Positions 5,049 through 9,149 of a DNA stretch of 9,149 nt are shown here, in pieces. Source of the stretch: Candidatus Woesearchaeota archaeon (lineage in GTDB: Archaea > Nanobdellota > Nanobdellia > Woesearchaeales > 21-14-0-10-32-9); assembly GCA_003560545.1 (NCBI GenBank), contig PWLK01000001.1, forward strand, positions 1-9,149, given 5' to 3'. Made by a program: the position numbers and the translations under genes. Position 1 is the stretch's first letter. Each line of letters opens with the position of its first letter. The notes beneath the pieces were generated by a model. The model saw only the letters and a list, made by a program, of their open reading frames with translations. It did not search any database and was not told where the DNA came from.

Positions 5049-7364
5049 TTGGCTGATAAAAAAAGAGGAACAGGTTTCTTTGAAGACTACGCCGTTGTAA
5101 AAGAAGGATACGATAACATACTCAGGGTGAACTACGCGGACATACCAAGAGTTCCAAGCATCGAAGACGACCAGTTATGCATGGCAAAAACATGTGAAAT
5201 CCTCATAAGCAACCCCAGCATAACCAAAGTAATATTCAGCCAGAAACACGACTACGAATATGACTACGACCAAGTAAAGCTGCTACACGAAGTAGCAAGG
5301 CTTTACAAGCAACTCGTAAAACAAAAAGACTTGTTCTCATTCCAGGCAATGAACGAAGTAACAGGGAAAAACAAGCACGACTTAAGCAGGAGGTACACCG
5401 AGGTACACAACCTCATCATGAACTACCTCGTCAAAGACCCAATCGGTTGCTACGTGGAACTAACAAGAATTCTCAGAAAAGAAAGGATAGAGCTAGAAAA
5501 AGAAGTGGATGAAGAACTGGCTATTGCAAGAGAAAAATACACTGAACTAATAGATTATCTCAAACAAGGCCTGGAAAACACCTCGCTAATACAGATTACA
5601 AAGCCATACCTCGCAGGATACAAAGTAGGGGACAGAGAGATATACAGGAAGGTATTCAGCCCAAGCATAAAGCCTGACTTCATGTTCACAAAGATAATGG
5701 CCACATACCCTAAGGACGCCGAAGAAATAATGAACTACAACATAGGCGACACAGAAGTAGTTATCTTTAAGCTTCCGGACAACGTCCAATACCTGTACCA
5801 CGTCACACCTCCAGAGTTCAAGTTAAGCGAAGAAAAATATGAGTTGCTCGACATGGCCAGGAAGATTATGAGCGAGCACCAGCCCGAAGAGCAAGACTTT
5901 GTAAACCCGGAGAGGATGAGAGAGATATTCTACAACGTCGGATCTGACTTATTAGAAGAGCTTGCTAATTACAGAAGGGTAAAGATTACACAGGATGAAC
6001 TGGAAGAATTAACACAAATACTTATCAGGTACACCGTCGGCTTCGGGCTGATAGAAATACTGTTAAGAGATGAAAAAGTCCAGGATATCACGGTTAACAG
6101 CCCAACAGGCCTATCCCCTATATTCTTAGTTCACAGTGACTACGATGACTGCAAGACAAACATCATACCCAGTATAAGCGACGTCGACTCCTGGGCGTCC
6201 AAGCTAAGACTCTTATCAGGAAGGCCCTTGGATGAAGCAAACCCTGTGCTGGACACAGATATAGAGATACCAGGCGTTGCGAACGCAAGGGTAGGCGTTA
6301 TAAGCAAGCCATTAAACCCCACAGGCCTAGCATACGCTTTCAGAAGGCACAGGGACAAGCCATGGACCCTTCCATTGTTTGTGAAGAATAACATGATGAG
6401 CGCACTCGGAGCAGGGCTGATGAGCTTCATCATCGACGGGAACAGAACTTTGCTCGTGGCAGGAACAAGGAGTGCTGGTAAGTCAAGCCTGCTCGGAAGC
6501 CTAATGGTTGAAATAATGAGAAAATACAGGATTATAACAATAGAAGACACATTGGAACTTCCAAGCAGTTCCCTCAGAAACCTAGGATACAACATCCAGT
6601 CCATGAAAGTAGCAAGCTCCCTATCCAAAGGCACGAGTGAGCTGCCCGCAGATGAAGGGATAAGAACAACGCTAAGGCTCGGGGATTCAGCTCTTATAAT
6701 TGGAGAAGTAAGAAGCACGGAAGCAAGAGCGCTGTACGAAGCTATGAGAGTAGGCGCCCTGGCAAACGTTGTTGCAGGAACAATACATGGAGATAGCCCG
6801 TACGGAGTATACGACAGGGTTGTCAACGACTTAGACGTCCCAAAAACAAGCTTTAAAGCAACCGATATAATCGTAGTTGCAAATCCTATAAAAAGCGCTG
6901 ACGGGCTTCACAAGTGGAGAAGAGTAACCCAGATAAGCGAAGTAAGAAAGGACTGGGAGAACGACCCGTTACTGGAAAAAGGCTTCGTAGACCTGATGAA
7001 ATACAACTCAAAAACCGATTCGTTAGAGCCCAGTGAAGACTTGCTAAATGGCGACTCCGAAATATTAAAAGCAATCGCAGGAAACGTTAAAGACTGGGCG
7101 GGTAACTGGAACGCGGTATGGGACAACGTAATGCTAAGAGCGAAGATGAAAGAAACACTTGTAGAGACATCCGACAAGGAAAACGACCCTGACCTGCTTG
7201 AAGCACCCTTTGTGATAAGCGCGAACGACCAATTCCACAAGATAAGCGACAAGGTCAAAAACAACACAGGAACTCTTGACAGCAAGAAAATCTTCTTTGA
7301 ATGGCATGAATGGCTAAAAAAAGAGGTAAAAAGAATAAAGCAGGAAAAAGAATCACATAAGTAA
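5049..7364 (+). CDS. Type II/IV secretion system ATPase, archaeal GspE2/FlaI/TadA group
   Basis: A 771-residue cytoplasmic motor ATPase expected to form a hexamer that drives assembly of a filament or secretion pseudopilus. Walker A is GTRSAGKSS (472-480, K478). The Asp box is TIEDTLELP (497-505). Walker B is SALIIGEVR (547-555, E553), and the His box is AGTIHGDS (576-583, H580). Before this is the family's N-terminal domain, with YHVTPPEFKL near 250 and VGFGLIEILLRDEKVQDI near 330-350, then ISKPLNPTGLAYAFRRHRD. It is long for the group: roughly 180 extra residues, helical, at the N-terminus and about 110 after the catalytic core (660-771), ending in a Lys/Glu-rich helix. TTG start with a GAGGGTG site. 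It is followed after 26 bases by its membrane platform gene, as expected for FlaI-FlaJ or TadA-TadBC pairs. The exact subfamily (pilus, archaellum-like, secretion) is not decided by the sequence. Confidence 0.93.
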   Translation: MADKKRGTGFFEDYAVVKEGYDNILRVNYADIPRVPSIEDDQLCMAKTCEILISNPSITKVIFSQKHDYEYDYDQVKLLHEVARLYKQLVKQKDLFSFQAMNEVTGKNKHDLSRRYTEVHNLIMNYLVKDPIGCYVELTRILRKERIELEKEVDEELAIAREKYTELIDYLKQGLENTSLIQITKPYLAGYKVGDREIYRKVFSPSIKPDFMFTKIMATYPKDAEEIMNYNIGDTEVVIFKLPDNVQYLYHVTPPEFKLSEEKYELLDMARKIMSEHQPEEQDFVNPERMREIFYNVGSDLLEELANYRRVKITQDELEELTQILIRYTVGFGLIEILLRDEKVQDITVNSPTGLSPIFLVHSDYDDCKTNIIPSISDVDSWASKLRLLSGRPLDEANPVLDTDIEIPGVANARVGVISKPLNPTGLAYAFRRHRDKPWTLPLFVKNNMMSALGAGLMSFIIDGNRTLLVAGTRSAGKSSLLGSLMVEIMRKYRIITIEDTLELPSSSLRNLGYNIQSMKVASSLSKGTSELPADEGIRTTLRLGDSALIIGEVRSTEARALYEAMRVGALANVVAGTIHGDSPYGVYDRVVNDLDVPKTSFKATDIIVVANPIKSADGLHKWRRVTQISEVRKDWENDPLLEKGFVDLMKYNSKTDSLEPSEDLLNGDSEILKAIAGNVKDWAGNWNAVWDNVMLRAKMKETLVETSDKENDPDLLEAPFVISANDQFHKISDKVKNNTGTLDSKKIFFEWHEWLKKEVKRIKQEKESHK

Positions 7365-7383
7365 CACACAAGTAAAAAAAGAG

Positions 7384-7388
7384 GGTGA
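7384..7388 (+). promoter_or_regulatory. Ribosome binding site of the platform protein gene
   Basis: GGTGA two bases before the ATG at 7391, within GAGGGTGAGC. The spacing is short, but the same GAGGGTG core precedes the ATPase gene. No TATA box is seen in the 26-base gap, so the gene is probably cotranscribed with the ATPase. Confidence 0.5.
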
Positions 7389-7390
7389 GC

Positions 7391-9149
7391 ATGAAGAAGG
7401 AGGAACTTGAATACATAGACTTTAAGCAGAAATACAAGAGACGACTAGCCACGGAACTCGGAGACACCCCAAAAGAAACGGCAAAGATTACCACTAGGGA
7501 CTACGAAAATTTCAAGAAAACATTCCTGCCAAAACAATTATCTCTCTACGAAAAACTATGCGCTTTCGCAGAAAAAATAGTTCCTATAAAACCTGATAAG
7601 AAAAACATACCTAAAATCGAGGAAGCCATAAGAATAAGCCATCTTAACGCCAGCCCGACAGGAGTCACAAGCTTTTCACTCTTAATGTCATTCCTAATCG
7701 TATTCGCCTCGGTTATCTTTGGCTACTTCGTGCCTTTCATCCTTACAGGAGGTGATAGTGGTGATAACTTCTTTTTCATATTATTCGGGGTAATAATGGG
7801 CTTGATAATGTTCATACCGTTAAGCAAGCTTCCGTTCATAATAGCAAATGTGTGGAGGATGAAAGCAAGCAACCAAATGGTGTTAGCTGTTTTCTACGTG
7901 GTAACATATATGAGGCATACTCCTAACCTTGAACTCGCAATTGACTTCGCAGCAGAACACCTTGGACCACCACTAAGCTTAGACCTGAAAAAAGTTATGT
8001 GGGACATTGAAACAGGAAGGTTTGACACCGTAACAGAATCCCTGGACTTCTACCTTCAAAGCTGGAGGGAATGGAACCCTGAGTTCATTGAAAGCATGAA
8101 CTTGATTGAAAGCAGCCTATACGAGAGCAACGACTCCCGAAGGCTTGACGCGCTTGACAAAGCACTGAGAGTAATACTTGATGAAACATATGAAAAAATG
8201 CTTCACTTCACGCATAACCTGAAAAGCCCTATCACTGCGCTGCACATGCTTGGAATCGTCCTACCCATACTCGGACTTGTTATACTTCCATTGCTCACAG
8301 CTTTCGTGCCAGAAGTAAGATGGTACCACTTATTTGCACTGTACAACATTGCGTTGCCAGTCCTCGTCTATTACATGGGCAGAGAGATACTATCCACGAG
8401 GCCTACAGGATACAGCGGTATAGACGTTTCAAACCTGAAAACCGAGGTAACAGAGGACAACAAAATCACTCTTAGGTTCAGCAAAGACAAGGGAAAAGGA
8501 ATCTCAATAACACCTTTTGCCGCCGGAGCCATAATCCTCATAGGATTCATACTAGTAGGATTATTCCCTTTAGCCCTTTACGCAATGGACCCTGACACTG
8601 ACTACTACCTCACAGACAGAGGATTCGTCTTGTCCTACGACGTAGACAGAGATGATGAGGTATACATGAAACTCCTTGATTACAGGGATGAAATAGTTGA
8701 CGGTGCCGTAGTTGGAAGACTAGGCCCTTACGGGTTAGGCGCATCCATACTAAGCCTTGCATTACCCCTCGCCTTTGGGCTCGGCATAGGGCTTTACTAT
8801 AAGTGGAAGTATTCTAAGATGACCAAGATAAGAGATCATACCTCCAAGCTAGAACAAGAATTTGCAAGCGCGCTATTCCAACTTGGAAACAGGCTTGGAG
8901 ACGGCGTACCCGCAGAAGTCGCGTTTCACAGCGTAGCAAGGAACATGGAAGGCACGGAATCAGGAAAGTTCTTCGACATGGTAACAATTAACATCGTAAA
9001 ACTAGGAATGGGTGTTGAAGAAGCAATATTTGACAGGGAAGTAGGAGCACTCCAGCATTTTCCTAGCAGCATAATTGAAAGCAGCATGAAAGTATTCGTA
9101 GAAAGCATAAGGAAAGGCCCTCTTGTTGCAAGCCAGGCATTACTCACAG
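7391..9149 (+). CDS. FlaJ/TadC-like membrane platform protein (3' end outside window)
   Basis: Open from ATG 7391 to the window edge, 586 codons. It should be the inner-membrane platform on which the ATPase acts. Residues 1-93 are a charged N-terminal cytoplasmic part. Helices lie at about 94-118, 126-152, 279-307, 311-331, 373-399 and 445-472. Between helices 2 and 3 is a helical domain typical of T2SSF proteins (VLAVFYVVTYMRHTPNLELA, then DIETGRFDTVTESLDFYL). A second copy begins after helix 6 (FASALFQLGNRLGDGVPAEVAF) and runs off the window. The positive-inside pattern places both domains in the cytoplasm. Helices 5 and 6 are separated by an acidic outward segment of about 46 residues (400-445, with DPDTDYY and DVDRDDE). 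It is spaced 26 bases after the ATPase gene and has a GGTGA ribosome binding site. Confidence 0.88.
   Translation, partial: MKKEELEYIDFKQKYKRRLATELGDTPKETAKITTRDYENFKKTFLPKQLSLYEKLCAFAEKIVPIKPDKKNIPKIEEAIRISHLNASPTGVTSFSLLMSFLIVFASVIFGYFVPFILTGGDSGDNFFFILFGVIMGLIMFIPLSKLPFIIANVWRMKASNQMVLAVFYVVTYMRHTPNLELAIDFAAEHLGPPLSLDLKKVMWDIETGRFDTVTESLDFYLQSWREWNPEFIESMNLIESSLYESNDSRRLDALDKALRVILDETYEKMLHFTHNLKSPITALHMLGIVLPILGLVILPLLTAFVPEVRWYHLFALYNIALPVLVYYMGREILSTRPTGYSGIDVSNLKTEVTEDNKITLRFSKDKGKGISITPFAAGAIILIGFILVGLFPLALYAMDPDTDYYLTDRGFVLSYDVDRDDEVYMKLLDYRDEIVDGAVVGRLGPYGLGASILSLALPLAFGLGIGLYYKWKYSKMTKIRDHTSKLEQEFASALFQLGNRLGDGVPAEVAFHSVARNMEGTESGKFFDMVTINIVKLGMGVEEAIFDREVGALQHFPSSIIESSMKVFVESIRKGPLVASQALLT

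Noticed and set aside
6140..6826. A 228-codon open frame on the minus strand inside the ATPase gene
   Set aside because: It lies fully opposite the Walker motifs of the ATPase, which fix the true frame.
6908..7369. A 153-codon minus-strand open frame over the ATPase 3' end
   Set aside because: Shadow of the Lys/Glu-rich C-terminal region, giving a Ser/Phe/Leu-rich translation with no start signals.
1..9149. CRISPR arrays, tRNA or rRNA genes, insertion sequences
   Set aside because: No regularly spaced repeats, cloverleaf-like sequence, rRNA signature or transposase was seen in reading the window by eye.

Overview
The window looks like part of the genome of an archaeon, most likely a small-genome DPANN-type lineage (Woesearchaeota/Pacearchaeota-like); this lineage guess is an inference from gene content. 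Evidence for an archaeon is the AT-rich TATA boxes 25-40 bases ahead of most starts, several genes with almost no 5' leader, GGTG-type ribosome binding sites, frequent ATA and AGG codons, and an archaeal GspE2/FlaI-type ATPase followed by a FlaJ/TadC-type membrane protein.

Left part (1-1659), housekeeping. The window opens inside the last 31 codons of a Xer/integrase-type tyrosine recombinase. Next comes a tRNA-guanine transglycosylase (tgt) of the short bacterial/eukaryotic type, with the catalytic Asp residues and zinc ligands present but some conserved positions altered. Facing it with one base between the stop codons is a stand-alone YbaK/ProX-type aminoacyl-tRNA deacylase. Both act on tRNA: one on base modification, the other on removing mischarged amino acids.

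Middle (1660-3742), three membrane proteins in tandem. After a 213-base intergenic region holding two adjacent inverted repeats and two divergent TATA boxes come three genes of about 200 codons each. Each encodes five predicted membrane helices, and they are recognisable paralogues: a basic K-rich first cytoplasmic loop ending in K-N, and a PQ-like motif just before the last helix. The third carries a long acidic, Gly/Pro/Asp-rich extracytoplasmic loop.

Right part (3743-9149), a filament or secretion machine. Two genes on the minus strand encode soluble helical, coiled-coil proteins. They end in T-tracts, and the one nearer the ATPase is transcribed divergently from the ATPase gene. On the plus strand a 771-residue type II/IV secretion ATPase is followed after 26 bases by a double-domain FlaJ/TadC-like membrane platform protein, cut by the window end.

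Taken together, positions 1873-9149 resemble a type IV filament or secretion locus reduced to ATPase, platform, two coiled-coil accessory proteins (in the positional role of FlaC/D/E in archaella) and a family of five-helix membrane proteins. No pilin or prepilin peptidase is visible in the window. The link between the three membrane proteins and the machine rests on proximity only.
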